Below, one piece after another: positions 27,632 to 37,529 of a stretch of DNA of 64,000 bases. The notes under the pieces were generated by a model that saw only the letters and a program-made list of their open reading frames with translations, searched no databases and was not told the DNA's origin. Origin of the DNA: Hyphococcus sp. (lineage in GTDB: Bacteria > Pseudomonadota > Alphaproteobacteria > Caulobacterales > Parvularculaceae); assembly GCA_028289605.1 (NCBI GenBank), contig JANQON010000006.1, forward strand, positions 186,001-250,000, written 5' to 3'. Each line of letters opens with the position of its first letter. The first letter of the stretch is position 1. The position numbers and the translations under genes were made by a program.

Positions 27632-27993
27632 TCAAATTCTCCAAGGTTCCCGCAGAGGCAAAGATCACGCCGCCGAGTCGAAACGGCAATAGCAGATTCG
27701 ACGGTTTTGGCGCGCTAAAGGCCCGGAAAACGCTACTTCGACTTTTTTGTCACTCCTGTTGCGGATGAACACGTTCCCTTCTTGCGACAGGGCGCCGGCG
27801 TCCGAAGCCTTTAGATGTTAGCTGACGATCAGTATGGAAATCACAGCCCCTGTCTCCGAATGGCCGGCCAGGATGATCAATCCTATGCGGCGTATCAGTT
27901 TTCAGTCGCCGTGCTAACGCGCTAAATTGGCGCTTTCGCTTGCGGCCTCAGTTCTCGGCATCGCCTGCATCCATGCGTCAGCAAACTGAACAA
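27632..27993. other. Intergenic stretch, no gene seen
   Basis: 362 bases between the symporter start and the GH97 stop on the same strand. It must hold the symporter promoter and the end of the GH97 transcript. No copy of the TTGCAA-type operator, no convincing hairpin with T-run and no coding frame were found. Confidence 0.5.
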
Positions 27994-30072
27994 CTATTCG
28001 CTCACCGCCTTGAACCGCACCGCGGCGCCGCCCGACGACGCTAACGGCAGGACAAGCGTTTCATCACGTGATACTGGGCGCTCATAGATCATGATCTCGT
28101 ATGGGTTAGACTCCCAATCGGCGTCCGGTCCGTCCCTGTAGAATTGGGCAACATACGACTTGCCTTCATCCAGGAAATCAAGCGCGACTTCCAATGATCG
28201 AGGCTCTTCGTCGGTCAGCGCGCCGAGATACCAGTCTTCCCCGCCCCGCTCTTTTCGGGCGATGGTTACGTATTCTCCAACTTCGCCGTTCAACGCCACA
28301 GACTCTTCCCAATCAGCGGGCACGTCTTTTATGAACTGAAAGGCGTCCATCTTTTCTTCGTAGTTCTCAGGCAGATCCGCCGCCATTTGCAGCGGCGAAT
28401 ACAGCACCACATAAAGCGCCAATTGCTTCGCCAGCGTTGTTTGCGGACGATTGGACGGATCAGACCGCTGCATATCTTCGCGCAAGGGCGGGCGCTTATT
28501 CGGCTCCAGATCGAAGATCCCAGGCGTGAAATCCATTGGCCCCGACAGCATGCGCGTGAAGGCCAATATGGCTTCGTGTTCGGGCGGATTAGGCGGCGAT
28601 CCCCAAGCGTTGAACTCCATGCCGCGCGCACCCTCGCGAGTCACCCAGTTTGGGTAGGTGCGGCGCAAGCCCGTGTCCTTGACCGGTTCATGCGCATTGA
28701 TCGAGATCTTTCGTTTCGCCGCTTCCTTTACGACGTGCAAGTGATGGTCAACCATAAACTGGCCGTCGTGCCACTCATATCTTTTGAGCCCGTTCTCCGC
28801 GACTCGTTCAATTTGTCCTGCATCGGCGACATACCCCGTCTTAACCGCGGCGACGCCGTTCGCCTCGTAGAGGTCAAACCCGGCGCCCAGCTGGCTTTCA
28901 TAGTTCGAAACGTCGCCCGACGTTTCATGATGACCGATGACCCGGACGCCTTTCGACTGCGCATAAGCGCCCAGTTCCTCAAGATCGAAATCGGGGTAGC
29001 TCTCGGTAAAGCTGAACAATGCGCCGTTATTAAACCAGTCGCCGTCCCAGCCAATGTTCCAGCCCTCAACCAGAACGCCCTTGAACCCATGCTCAGCTGC
29101 GAAATCAATGTATCGCTTAGTCTCCTCCGTTGTGGCGCCGTGAATGAGGTCATTACCCCAGCTGCGGTCGCGAATATGCATCGCCCACCAGATCCCAACG
29201 TATTTGCCCGGCTCCACCCAGGACACGTCCCCAAGCGCATTTGGTTCATTAAGGTTCAAAATCAGGTCTGAATTGATTAGACCCGCAGCGTCGTCAGCAA
29301 TCTGAATCGTGCGCCAGGGCGATTTGAACGGCGCTTCGGTTTTGACGCGCACGCCATCTGACCACGGGGAAAGCTGCGCCTTGAAATTGCCGGGACGCAG
29401 GCGTTGAAGCGACATGCCTGAATAATCGACCAGCGCGGCTTCATGAATGCTGAGATGAACGCCAGTTTCCGTACGGAACGTAATTGGCGTGTGCGCGTCC
29501 TGTACGTCGCCGGCCGGCGTTTTGCTGTATATGTACTCATAGCGGTTGAATTCGCCGCTCGGAATCCACCATGCCGTTGCGTTCTCGCCGACGGCGAACT
29601 GCGTTAATTCGTCGATGATGTTGACGGATTTCCGCAGCGCTCTTTGCTTGTCGATTTCGTAGCGAAAACCGATGCCGTCATTGAACACCCGGAACCGAAC
29701 GGTCATGGATCGTTCCGGCCCCTCCGAGGATGAAAAGTCTACGGCGAGTTCGTTGTAGTGACTGTTGACAATTCGTCGTTCACCCCACGGCTGCTCCCAT
29801 GATTCATTCACCGTCGTCTCGTCGACGGCGACGATCGCCAGGTCACGATCGAATCCGTGGTGATCGCGAAACAGCAGGCCCAGCATTGACGGCGCGATCA
29901 CCTGCTCGCCGTTAAAGGACACGCTGTACGCGGCGCGACCGTTTTCGTCGGTCACAACGACTTGGATCGCTCCGCCCGGCGACGCCGCCGAGTGAGTCTC
30001 TGCGCCTGCCGAGCCGCTCCAAATCGCGGAGAAGGCTATGGCGATTCCGAATATCAGCCGACGTATGCACAT
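27994..30072 (-). CDS. Exported GH97 alpha-glucosidase (SusB-like)
   Basis: 692 residues from ATG 30072 (AGAGG about six bases upstream). A signal peptide ends at SAGAET. Glycoside hydrolase family 97 enzymes release glucose from the ends of maltooligosaccharides in the periplasm. The N-terminal beta-sandwich begins HSAASPGGAIQVVVTDENG. The barrel contains GVLVEGWNIGWDGDW. E462 in INAHEPVKDTG and E486 in TREGARGMEFNAW match the spacing of the base and acid Glu of inverting GH97 enzymes. An operator-like palindrome lies 48 bases before the start. Confidence 0.95.
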   Translation of the reverse strand: MCIRRLIFGIAIAFSAIWSGSAGAETHSAASPGGAIQVVVTDENGRAAYSVSFNGEQVIAPSMLGLLFRDHHGFDRDLAIVAVDETTVNESWEQPWGERRIVNSHYNELAVDFSSSEGPERSMTVRFRVFNDGIGFRYEIDKQRALRKSVNIIDELTQFAVGENATAWWIPSGEFNRYEYIYSKTPAGDVQDAHTPITFRTETGVHLSIHEAALVDYSGMSLQRLRPGNFKAQLSPWSDGVRVKTEAPFKSPWRTIQIADDAAGLINSDLILNLNEPNALGDVSWVEPGKYVGIWWAMHIRDRSWGNDLIHGATTEETKRYIDFAAEHGFKGVLVEGWNIGWDGDWFNNGALFSFTESYPDFDLEELGAYAQSKGVRVIGHHETSGDVSNYESQLGAGFDLYEANGVAAVKTGYVADAGQIERVAENGLKRYEWHDGQFMVDHHLHVVKEAAKRKISINAHEPVKDTGLRRTYPNWVTREGARGMEFNAWGSPPNPPEHEAILAFTRMLSGPMDFTPGIFDLEPNKRPPLREDMQRSDPSNRPQTTLAKQLALYVVLYSPLQMAADLPENYEEKMDAFQFIKDVPADWEESVALNGEVGEYVTIARKERGGEDWYLGALTDEEPRSLEVALDFLDEGKSYVAQFYRDGPDADWESNPYEIMIYERPVSRDETLVLPLASSGGAAVRFKAVSE

Positions 30073-30119
30073 ATGCGCCTCTTTGGTTTTGTAGTGATCG
30101 CGCGGGTTGGATTTCGCAA

Positions 30120-30135
30120 TTGCAATATCTTGCAA
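30120..30135. promoter_or_regulatory. Operator-like element TTGCAA-N4-TTGCAA
   Basis: TTGCAATATCTTGCAA lies 48 bases upstream of the GH97 start and 165 bases upstream of the divergent ASPIC/UnbV gene. TTGCAA is itself palindromic, and the paired arrangement recurs at 33730-33745 upstream of an alpha-amylase gene. It resembles sites of LacI-type regulators, but no such regulator is in the window. Confidence 0.55.
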
Positions 30136-30299
30136 AAATTTCCTCCGAATTTTCAAACTTATCACATATTATGCTGGTTTCTCCACGCTTTTTTGTGCAA
30201 CAATTGTAAAAAAAGTCGGAGGGGCGCACTGCGGCACGCAATCAAGGATAAGAGCAAAAAGGTGTCGACGCGTTTGGAAAGAATGATTGGGCCGCTTGC

Positions 30300-31991
30300 A
30301 TGAGTGAGATTCGGACAACGAAGCAGGATCTCTCGTCGATACTCGGCGCCATCGCGCTGATGGCCCTTACCGCCTGCGACAGCGCAACCGCGCCGCCGCC
30401 GATCGCCGCTGCGGCGCCGCCCCCGTCATCGGGCGGTTCCACCGCCCCGTCCGGCCTTCCGGCAGGATCCAAGACGTCCTTCGCCAACCAAACCGTTTTG
30501 CGCGACATCACGCATACATTCGGCTTTTCCACCAGCATGAATGCGATGGTGCGAGAGTTCGCCGGCGGAGCCGCCTCCGGCGACGTCGACGGCGACGGCG
30601 ACATCGACGTCTTCGTTCTTCGCGGCGATGAACAACCAAACCTTCTCTACATCAACGAAAACGGAATCGATTTTACGGAAGCCGCCGACAGCGCCGGTTT
30701 GGCTTATACCTTAGGGGCAAGCACAAACGGACGACACAGCGGTCCGACCTTCGCGGATGTTGACGGAGACGGCGATCTCGATCTGCTGATGGGCGGCCTG
30801 GAAGGCGACCCGATGCGCCTTTACGTCAACGACGGCTCAGGCAAATTCTCCGACGCAACCGCGGGGTCCGGCTTTGACACGGCGACATCCCTCCACACGA
30901 TATCCATAGCGTTTGGCGACTATGATGCGGACGGAGATCTTGATGTCGCGATGGCCCACTGGGGAACGCCTCGCAATCCCGCGTCGCCTGGCGAGACCGA
31001 GTCCCTTTGGCGCAATGACAGTGATGCAAGCGGCGTCAAGTTCACCCCAGTCAGTGCGGCGACGGGCATTGCCGATCTGCTTGCATTCGATCTGCCGCAG
31101 GGCGTGCTTGGTCCCAACTACGACTACACTTTTGCGCCGTCATTCGCCGATATCGATGACGACGGCGATCTCGATATTCTCATGGTGTCAGACTTTCGCG
31201 GTTCGCGAATTCTGCTCAACCAGGGCAACGGCTCTTTCTCTCTGAGTGCGTTCACGCCTGACGATGAGAACGGCATGGGGTCGGCCGTGGGCGATTACGA
31301 CAATGACGGAGATCTTGACTGGTTTGTGTCGTCGATAAACGGCAATCGGCTATTTCAGAACACGGGCGGAGGCAACTTCACGCGCGCGTCTCAATCGGGC
31401 GTTGAGTCAGGCGGCTGGGGCTGGGGCTCGTGCTTCGCCGACTTCAACGCCGACGGATGGCTTGATATCTATCAAACAAATGGGTGGGAAGCCGGCAAAG
31501 ATCCGTCCGCTTCAAACTACGTAAACGATACCTCTCGATTGTGGATGAACAACGGAGATGGAACGTTCACAGATCAAGCCGATGCGTCAGATATGCTGGA
31601 CACAGATCAGGGCCGCGGCGTCGTGTGCGACGATTTCGATGACGACGGAGACATCGACGTCCTGCTATTAACCGCGGAACCCCTCGACGCCGCCATCTAC
31701 TGGGATAATCGGCTGCAAAACGACAACTACTTGAAGATCTCACTTAAGGGGCGCGCGCCAAACACGTTTGCTGTCGGCGCTAGAATCCTCGTTACCGTTT
31801 CAAACGTGACCCAAACTCGATATGTCGCAATTAACAGCAACTTCACGTCGCACAATTCAACAGAACAGGTTTTCGGTCTAGGGGATAGTTCAAGCGCTTC
31901 TGTAAGAGTTTTATGGCCAGACGGCGATGAGTCTATTTTTTCGTCTGTTGATGCAAACCAAAAGCTGGTGATTGATCACCCTGCAAACTAG
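30300..31991 (+). CDS. ASPIC/UnbV and FG-GAP/VCBS repeat lipoprotein
   Basis: 563 residues. A lipobox LTAC near residues 23-26 and a Pro/Ala-rich linker indicate an outer-membrane or surface lipoprotein. Six or so FG-GAP/VCBS repeats follow with calcium-binding DxDxDGDxD loops (GDVDGDGDIDVFV, FADVDGDGDLDLLMG, GDYDNDGDLDWFV), predicting a beta-propeller. The C-terminus (YLKISLKGRAPNTFAVGARILVTV, VLWPDGDE) is an ASPIC/UnbV domain. Lacking a clear ribosome-binding site, the start is uncertain. It is divergent from GH97 and may bind glucans at the surface; this role is inferred. Confidence 0.88.
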   Translation: MSEIRTTKQDLSSILGAIALMALTACDSATAPPPIAAAAPPPSSGGSTAPSGLPAGSKTSFANQTVLRDITHTFGFSTSMNAMVREFAGGAASGDVDGDGDIDVFVLRGDEQPNLLYINENGIDFTEAADSAGLAYTLGASTNGRHSGPTFADVDGDGDLDLLMGGLEGDPMRLYVNDGSGKFSDATAGSGFDTATSLHTISIAFGDYDADGDLDVAMAHWGTPRNPASPGETESLWRNDSDASGVKFTPVSAATGIADLLAFDLPQGVLGPNYDYTFAPSFADIDDDGDLDILMVSDFRGSRILLNQGNGSFSLSAFTPDDENGMGSAVGDYDNDGDLDWFVSSINGNRLFQNTGGGNFTRASQSGVESGGWGWGSCFADFNADGWLDIYQTNGWEAGKDPSASNYVNDTSRLWMNNGDGTFTDQADASDMLDTDQGRGVVCDDFDDDGDIDVLLLTAEPLDAAIYWDNRLQNDNYLKISLKGRAPNTFAVGARILVTVSNVTQTRYVAINSNFTSHNSTEQVFGLGDSSSASVRVLWPDGDESIFSSVDANQKLVIDHPAN

Positions 31992-32010
31992 GTTGTTTGT
32001 CGGTTCCGGA

Positions 32011-33672
32011 TCAGTCCGCAATCTCACCAGACCGTAATATGCGAAAACCCCAGGCGGGCAACATCATCGAGTCGGGCCCGTCAAGCGTAACGGTCTCATC
32101 TGAAAAGACATCAGTGTAAGCACCGACGTGACGCGCCTTTGACAACGTGAAGGTCACTGGTTCATCTGAAAAGTTGAATGCTGCGAATACGCGGTCTTTC
32201 TCGCTTTTGCGGATAAAGCTGAAGACGACATCCTCTCGGTTGTTGGGTACGTCCATCATAGACGCTCCGTAGGAGCCGTTCCAAAGGGCTCGAGTCGAGT
32301 GTTTGAGATCGATCAATGTACGAAAAAACTCTTTATACCGACCTTCCTTCCAGCGAATTTCATCTTTCTCAAAGAAAGAAAGCTGATGAGACAGATCGGC
32401 TTCCTGTCCGTTGTAAATGAGCGGAATTCCTGAGCCGACAAACGACAAGACAATCGCCGCTTCATAGGCCGGTCCGTAAATCTCGGAGGCCACCCCATCC
32501 CACGCATTCTGGTCATGATTTGAGGTATAGACCATTCGAAACGCAGCTTCGGGCCACGTGTTCTGCTGCGTCGCGTAGTAACCCCTGATCGCTGCGGCGC
32601 CGCCGTCACGCGCCGTTTCCTGCATGGCGTCTTTCCATGACCAGGCATATGTTGCGTCGAACGCGGACCGGTGGAGATCGCGGGTCTCCCACTCGCCGAG
32701 CATGAAGACAGGCTTCACTTCATCCAGCTTTCTGCGCGCCGTTTCCCAAAAATCCAAGGGGACGTAGCCGGCGACATCGGCGCGGTAGCCGTCGATACCG
32801 AATTCCCGGACCCAGTAGAGAAGACTTTCCGTCATGTATTTGCGCAGCCCAGGCTGCGAATAATCAAAATCGACAATATCCGACCAATCCGTTCCTGGCG
32901 TCGGCGTCATCTCGCCTTCCGGCGTTTTCAAGTACCATTCCGGATGTTGTTCGATCAGCGGATTGTCCCAGGCCGAATGGTTCGCCACCCAGTCGAGGAT
33001 GACATGCATGCCCAGTTCATGGGCCTTGCTGACGAACGCCTTAAGGTCAGCTTCGTCGCCGAGATCAGGATTGATGGCGCGGTAGTCCTGCACGGCGTAT
33101 GGGCTGCCGAGCGATCCCTTCCGTTCTTTTTCGCCAATGGGGTGAATAGGCATCAGCCAAAGAATGTCCACGCCCAGATCTGACAGGCGTTCAAGGTGCG
33201 TTTGGGCCGCAGCAAAGGTTCCTTCGCGAGTGAACTGGCGCGTATTGATCTGGTAGATGACGGCGCTGCGGGACCAGAGGGGCGGCGCTGTCGTAACATA
33301 CGGTTGAGGTCGAAAGTCTGCGAGAGTCGCCACCGGATCTTTAACGGAAGGTTCCGACCGCAAAGCGGAAAACGCGCTCGGTCGACCGGGCGGCTCATCC
33401 TGTAGTTGGTTGGTCGCCGACGCCCGGCGCATTTCAGTCGAGGCGATGTCGTCAGTGGCGACCCGCGACTTTGCTGACACAAGGCCCTCCTCGCCCACGG
33501 GAGCTGTTTGCCGGGCGCATGTCGAAAAACTTGCGACCGGATCAACGAAACCGCCCGCGCGCCCGGGCTCCAGGCGCAACCCGCCGTCGCCGGCCGCAGC
33601 GGCTGGCGTGACCGGGGCGATAAAAAGGGGTGAAACGACCAACCATCCCACCAAAAAAACGCGCTTCTTCAT
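32011..33672 (-). CDS. Exported GH13 alpha-amylase
   Basis: 553 residues from ATG 33672 with GGAGGAGG upstream; the frame continues 34 codons further without signals. A signal peptide (VGWLVVSPLFIAPVTPAAAAG) is followed by about 105 residues of Ala/Ser/Pro-rich sequence with no domain, then the GH13 barrel. Catalytic regions: DWVANHSAWDN, GIDGYRADVAGY (nucleophile Asp), MLGEWETRD (acid Glu) and TSNHDQNAW (third Asp). It should cleave internal alpha-1,4 bonds outside the cytoplasm. An operator-like element lies 58 bases before the start. Confidence 0.92.
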   Translation of the reverse strand: MKKRVFLVGWLVVSPLFIAPVTPAAAAGDGGLRLEPGRAGGFVDPVASFSTCARQTAPVGEEGLVSAKSRVATDDIASTEMRRASATNQLQDEPPGRPSAFSALRSEPSVKDPVATLADFRPQPYVTTAPPLWSRSAVIYQINTRQFTREGTFAAAQTHLERLSDLGVDILWLMPIHPIGEKERKGSLGSPYAVQDYRAINPDLGDEADLKAFVSKAHELGMHVILDWVANHSAWDNPLIEQHPEWYLKTPEGEMTPTPGTDWSDIVDFDYSQPGLRKYMTESLLYWVREFGIDGYRADVAGYVPLDFWETARRKLDEVKPVFMLGEWETRDLHRSAFDATYAWSWKDAMQETARDGGAAAIRGYYATQQNTWPEAAFRMVYTSNHDQNAWDGVASEIYGPAYEAAIVLSFVGSGIPLIYNGQEADLSHQLSFFEKDEIRWKEGRYKEFFRTLIDLKHSTRALWNGSYGASMMDVPNNREDVVFSFIRKSEKDRVFAAFNFSDEPVTFTLSKARHVGAYTDVFSDETVTLDGPDSMMLPAWGFRILRSGEIAD

Positions 33673-33729
33673 GCGTGCGCCTCCTCCCATGAGGGACCGG
33701 GCTCGGTCCTTGAGGTTAACATGCCGGAA

Positions 33730-33745
33730 TTGCAAAATTCTGCAA
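33730..33745. promoter_or_regulatory. Operator-like element TTGCAA-N4-CTGCAA
   Basis: TTGCAAAATTCTGCAA lies in the divergent promoter region between two GH13 genes, 58 bases before the start at 33672 and 164 bases before the start at 33910. It has the same spacing as the element upstream of GH97, with one deviation. Probably one regulator controls both sites. Confidence 0.5.
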
Positions 33746-33909
33746 GATTTTGACATAAAGCCCCGTGGGATCATACCGGATCAAGCTTGACCGGGGGCGG
33801 AGAACCCCACAAAATATAGGGTATGCGCGGTGACGGATGAAAATTGCGCCCAACAAAAATTTTTGAAAAATCGCGGTGTACGAGCGCCAAAAAAATGAGG
33901 ATATCCGGT

Positions 33910-35742
33910 ATGAAACCCTTTATGAGCTTGCTCTTGGCGGCCGGATTAGTGAATTCGGCGGCGGCTGAGACATCTACCGCCATAGATCGGCCGCCGGAAG
34001 ACGAAATCATCTATTTCGTCCTGCCGGACCGATTCGAAAACGGCGATGCGGAAAACGACACCGGAGGGATCGACGGCGACAGACTGGATCACGGGTTTGA
34101 TCCCACCAACAACGGCTTTTTCCAGGGCGGCGACTTACAGGGCCTCCTAGATCGCCTCGACTATGTTCAGGGCCTCGGCGCAACGGCGATTTGGCTCTCG
34201 CCGATCTTCGAAAACAAGCCCGTCCAAGGCCCGCCGGGGATGGAATCCGCCGGATATCACGGATACTGGATAACTGATTTTCTGAACGTAGATCCGCATC
34301 TGGGGACCCGCGATGATTTCAAGGCGTTGGTCGACGCCGCCCATGCCCGCGGGATGAAAGTCTATATGGACATCATCACCAATCACACCGCGGACGTCAT
34401 CAAGTATCAGGAATGCCATGGTCCTGACGCTCCGGCGCAATTGCGTGAAACTTTCGCCTGTCCCTATCGTTCAATAGGCGAATATCCGTACACGACAGTT
34501 GGCGATGCCGACGGCGCTCAAGTCAATAAGGGATTCATGGGCGCAGATCCGGCGCATCACACGCAGGACAATTTCGAACGGCTCACCAACTTTAACTACG
34601 CCTACACGCCGTATATTCCTGAAGATGAGCAATCGGTGAAAAACCCCGCCTGGCTCAATGATATGCGGTTTTACCACAATCGCGGCGATACGACATGGGA
34701 GGGTGAAAACTCTCGAACCGGCGACTTTTCAGGACTTGATGATCTGTTCACAGCTAATCCGGCCGTGGTCGATGGGTTCATTGATATTTACAAACAGTGG
34801 ATCACTGATTTTCGAGTCGACGGTTTTCGGATTGATACCGCCAAGCACGTTAATCCGGAATTCTGGCAAGCATTCGCTCCGGCCATTCTTGAGCATGCGC
34901 GCGCCGAAGGGATCGACCATTTCCATATCTTTGGAGAGGTCTATGAGTTCGATCCCGCGCAACTGGCGAAGTTTACGACCCGTGATGATCTTCCGACCGT
35001 ACTCGATTTCGCGTTTCAAGGCGCCGTCCGCGGCGTTGTCGCCGAAGACAAACCGGCGCGCGATCTGGAGCGCCTATTCGACGCGGACGCCGTGTACAAA
35101 GACGGCTACGCCACTGCAATGCAACTGCCGACATTTCTCGGCAATCACGACATGGGACGGTTTTCCATGTTTGTGCGAGAAGGACACGAAGCGATTTCGG
35201 ACGATGAATTGCTGAAGCGTGTCATTCTCGGCCACGCCATGATGATGTTCTCCCGCGGCGTCCCGACGATTTACTACGGCGACGAACAGGGATTTGTTTC
35301 CGACGGCGGCGACCGCGGCGCGCGCGAAACGATGTTTCCTGGCCAGACGCCGGATTATCTCGACAACACCTTGGTCGCCACAGACCGAACGATTGCCGAT
35401 GATAACTTTGACGTAAAACATCCCATTTATGCTGCGATCGCTGAAATGGCCCAAATCCGATCCTCTGAACCGGCCCTTAGACGCGGCGCTCAAGTTGTTC
35501 GTCACTCCGACCTTGAGGGCGGCGCGCTTGTCATTTCGCGGCGCGCGCCCGATGGCGACGGTGAAATCGTCATCGGCTTCAACGCAGACGACGAAAGCAG
35601 AACTGTCGCCTTTCCCGTTGATGGACGAGCCAAAAGATGGCGAAGCCTGGCCGGAGACTGCGCTAGAAAGAGCAGAGCATCGGGCGCCTACCAACTAAAA
35701 ATCCCGCCCCTAGGTTTTGTGGCGTGCAAGACGGAGTTTTGA
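33910..35742 (+). CDS. Exported GH13 alpha-amylase / cyclomaltodextrinase-like enzyme
   Basis: 610 residues from ATG 33910, with GAGGA eight bases upstream; frames to 33895 and 33844 lack this. A short signal peptide ends at NSAAAE. GH13 motifs: MDIITNHTADV, VDGFRIDTAKHVN (nucleophile Asp), HIFGEVYEF (acid Glu) and TFLGNHDMGRF. The DRFENGDAENDTGG phrase near residue 50 is a metal-binding region found in secreted CGTase-like amylases. It ends 18 bases into the next GH13 gene's possible start region, so the two are co-transcribed. Confidence 0.93.
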   Translation: MKPFMSLLLAAGLVNSAAAETSTAIDRPPEDEIIYFVLPDRFENGDAENDTGGIDGDRLDHGFDPTNNGFFQGGDLQGLLDRLDYVQGLGATAIWLSPIFENKPVQGPPGMESAGYHGYWITDFLNVDPHLGTRDDFKALVDAAHARGMKVYMDIITNHTADVIKYQECHGPDAPAQLRETFACPYRSIGEYPYTTVGDADGAQVNKGFMGADPAHHTQDNFERLTNFNYAYTPYIPEDEQSVKNPAWLNDMRFYHNRGDTTWEGENSRTGDFSGLDDLFTANPAVVDGFIDIYKQWITDFRVDGFRIDTAKHVNPEFWQAFAPAILEHARAEGIDHFHIFGEVYEFDPAQLAKFTTRDDLPTVLDFAFQGAVRGVVAEDKPARDLERLFDADAVYKDGYATAMQLPTFLGNHDMGRFSMFVREGHEAISDDELLKRVILGHAMMMFSRGVPTIYYGDEQGFVSDGGDRGARETMFPGQTPDYLDNTLVATDRTIADDNFDVKHPIYAAIAEMAQIRSSEPALRRGAQVVRHSDLEGGALVISRRAPDGDGEIVIGFNADDESRTVAFPVDGRAKRWRSLAGDCARKSRASGAYQLKIPPLGFVACKTEF

Positions 35743-35747
35743 GACCG

Positions 35748-37409
35748 GTGAGCCAAAGCACCCTGGAGATTATCGAGAAAATGGAGGCGCCGAGAAACGA
35801 TTGGTGGCGCGGCGCCATCATTTATCAGATCTATCCGCGCAGCTTTCGCGATTCCAACGGAGACGGAGTTGGCGACCTGCGCGGCATTATCGAGGGTCTG
35901 GATCACGTCGCCTCCCTTGGTGTTGATGCGATCTGGATTTCTCCTTTTTTCACGTCGCCCATGGATGATTTTGGATATGACGTTGCGGATTTCCGCGGCA
36001 TTGATCCAAGCTTCGGGAATTTTGCAGACTTCGATAGAATTATCGAAAAGGCCCATGGCCTTGGTCTGAAGGTCATCATTGACCAGGTGTATTCACACAC
36101 ATCGGATCAGCATGACTGGTTTCAAGAGAGCCGAACGGATCGGAAAAATCCAAAAGCCGACTGGTACGTTTGGGCGGATCCAAAGCCAGACGGATCCCCG
36201 CCGTCAAACTGGCAATCAGTATTCGGCGGTTCAGCGTGGCAGTGGGACGGACCAAGAAAGCAATACTACCTTCACAATTTTCTGACGAGCCAGCCCGACC
36301 TCAATCTCCACAATGAAGAGGTCCAGCAAGCGCTTTTGGATGTCGCGCGTTTCTGGCTAGATCGCGGAGTCGACGGGTTCCGGCTCGATGCGTTAAACTT
36401 TTCGATGCATGACACGGAGTTGCGAGACAATCCTCCGTCGGGTGCGCCATGGGAGCGGATCACGCGCCCCTTCGACATGCAGTTGCATTGCTATAACCAA
36501 TCGCACCCCGACATTCCCCTATTCCTCGAAAAATTCCGCAAGGTTATGGATGAATACCAGGCGAAGTTCACGGTGGCGGAAGTTGGGGGACTAGATCCCT
36601 TGGCTGAAATGAAAGCGTTTACTGCTGAGGGAAAGCGGCTTGATTCAGCATACAATTTCGATTTCCTGTATGCGGACAAGCTGACAGCCTCGCTCGTGAA
36701 GCAGTCGATTCGCCAGTGGCCGGGCGACGCCGGCGAGGGATGGCCGTCCTGGGCGTTTTCAAATCACGATGCTCCGAGAGCAATTTCGCGTTGGAGCAAT
36801 AAAGAGAACCGGCGTCAGATCTCGAAACTATTGATGCTGCTTCTGACCTCTCTGAGAGGAAATGCATTTATTTATCAGGGCGAAGAGCTTGGGCTGCCGC
36901 AGGGCGACGTCGCCTTTGCCGATCTTCAGGATCCGGAAGCCATAACGAACTGGCCTCATACCCTTGGCCGCGACGGCGCGCGCACGCCGATTCCGTGGGA
37001 CGCAGATGCGCCCAACGCAGGATTCACCGACGGGAATTCGGCGTGGTTAAACCTGGACCATGCGCACGCTCCGCTCGCCATCAACAAACAGCATGACGAT
37101 CCCAACTCGATGCTAAATTACACTCGCCAACTCTTGTCCTTACGACAGAACCTGCCGCCAATCGTCGCTGGCGAAATCAACCTGTTGAGCGCGCCAGACG
37201 ATATCGTTGCTTTTGTTCGCGGCGACGGGACGGACTCGGTTCTGTGCGCCTTCAATTTGTCAGAACGCACAGTCAACTGGTCTGCGCAAGACCAGTTTGG
37301 CCCAGCAACAATTATTGCGACGCAGTCGGGTGTAACGACCAATGAACCTGCGCCTTCTGAAATGCCGCCAAATTCGGGATTCTGGGCGCTGCGCAGCCGC
37401 TCGGCCTAA
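35748..37409 (+). CDS. GH13 alpha-glucosidase (oligo-glucosidase type), cytoplasmic
   Basis: 553 residues from GTG 35748. GTG 35724, overlapping the previous gene, and ATG 35781 are alternatives; only weak ribosome-binding sites are seen (GGAG, 12 bases before 35748). No signal peptide. DWWRGAIIYQIYPRSFRDSNGDGVGDLRGI is the standard start of GH13 alpha-glucosidases. Catalytic regions: VDGFRLDALNF (nucleophile Asp), TVAEVGGLDPL (acid Glu) and FSNHDAPRAISRW. It probably hydrolyses imported maltose or isomaltose-type oligosaccharides to glucose. Confidence 0.94.
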   Translation: MSQSTLEIIEKMEAPRNDWWRGAIIYQIYPRSFRDSNGDGVGDLRGIIEGLDHVASLGVDAIWISPFFTSPMDDFGYDVADFRGIDPSFGNFADFDRIIEKAHGLGLKVIIDQVYSHTSDQHDWFQESRTDRKNPKADWYVWADPKPDGSPPSNWQSVFGGSAWQWDGPRKQYYLHNFLTSQPDLNLHNEEVQQALLDVARFWLDRGVDGFRLDALNFSMHDTELRDNPPSGAPWERITRPFDMQLHCYNQSHPDIPLFLEKFRKVMDEYQAKFTVAEVGGLDPLAEMKAFTAEGKRLDSAYNFDFLYADKLTASLVKQSIRQWPGDAGEGWPSWAFSNHDAPRAISRWSNKENRRQISKLLMLLLTSLRGNAFIYQGEELGLPQGDVAFADLQDPEAITNWPHTLGRDGARTPIPWDADAPNAGFTDGNSAWLNLDHAHAPLAINKQHDDPNSMLNYTRQLLSLRQNLPPIVAGEINLLSAPDDIVAFVRGDGTDSVLCAFNLSERTVNWSAQDQFGPATIIATQSGVTTNEPAPSEMPPNSGFWALRSRSA

Positions 37410-37529
37410 CTTGGCGATGCTGCGTGCGGTTGGATCGAATCCACGAATCTAGCTGATGAATGCGGCGCAATTGACGCTGCGCCCTCAATTGGAACCTGAT
37501 AGGATAGCGCTTGCAAGAGGAGTGCGGAG

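Noticed and set aside
37508-37520. TTGCAA half-site upstream of the first halogenase gene
   Set aside because: Only one half is present and it overlaps the ribosome-binding site region.
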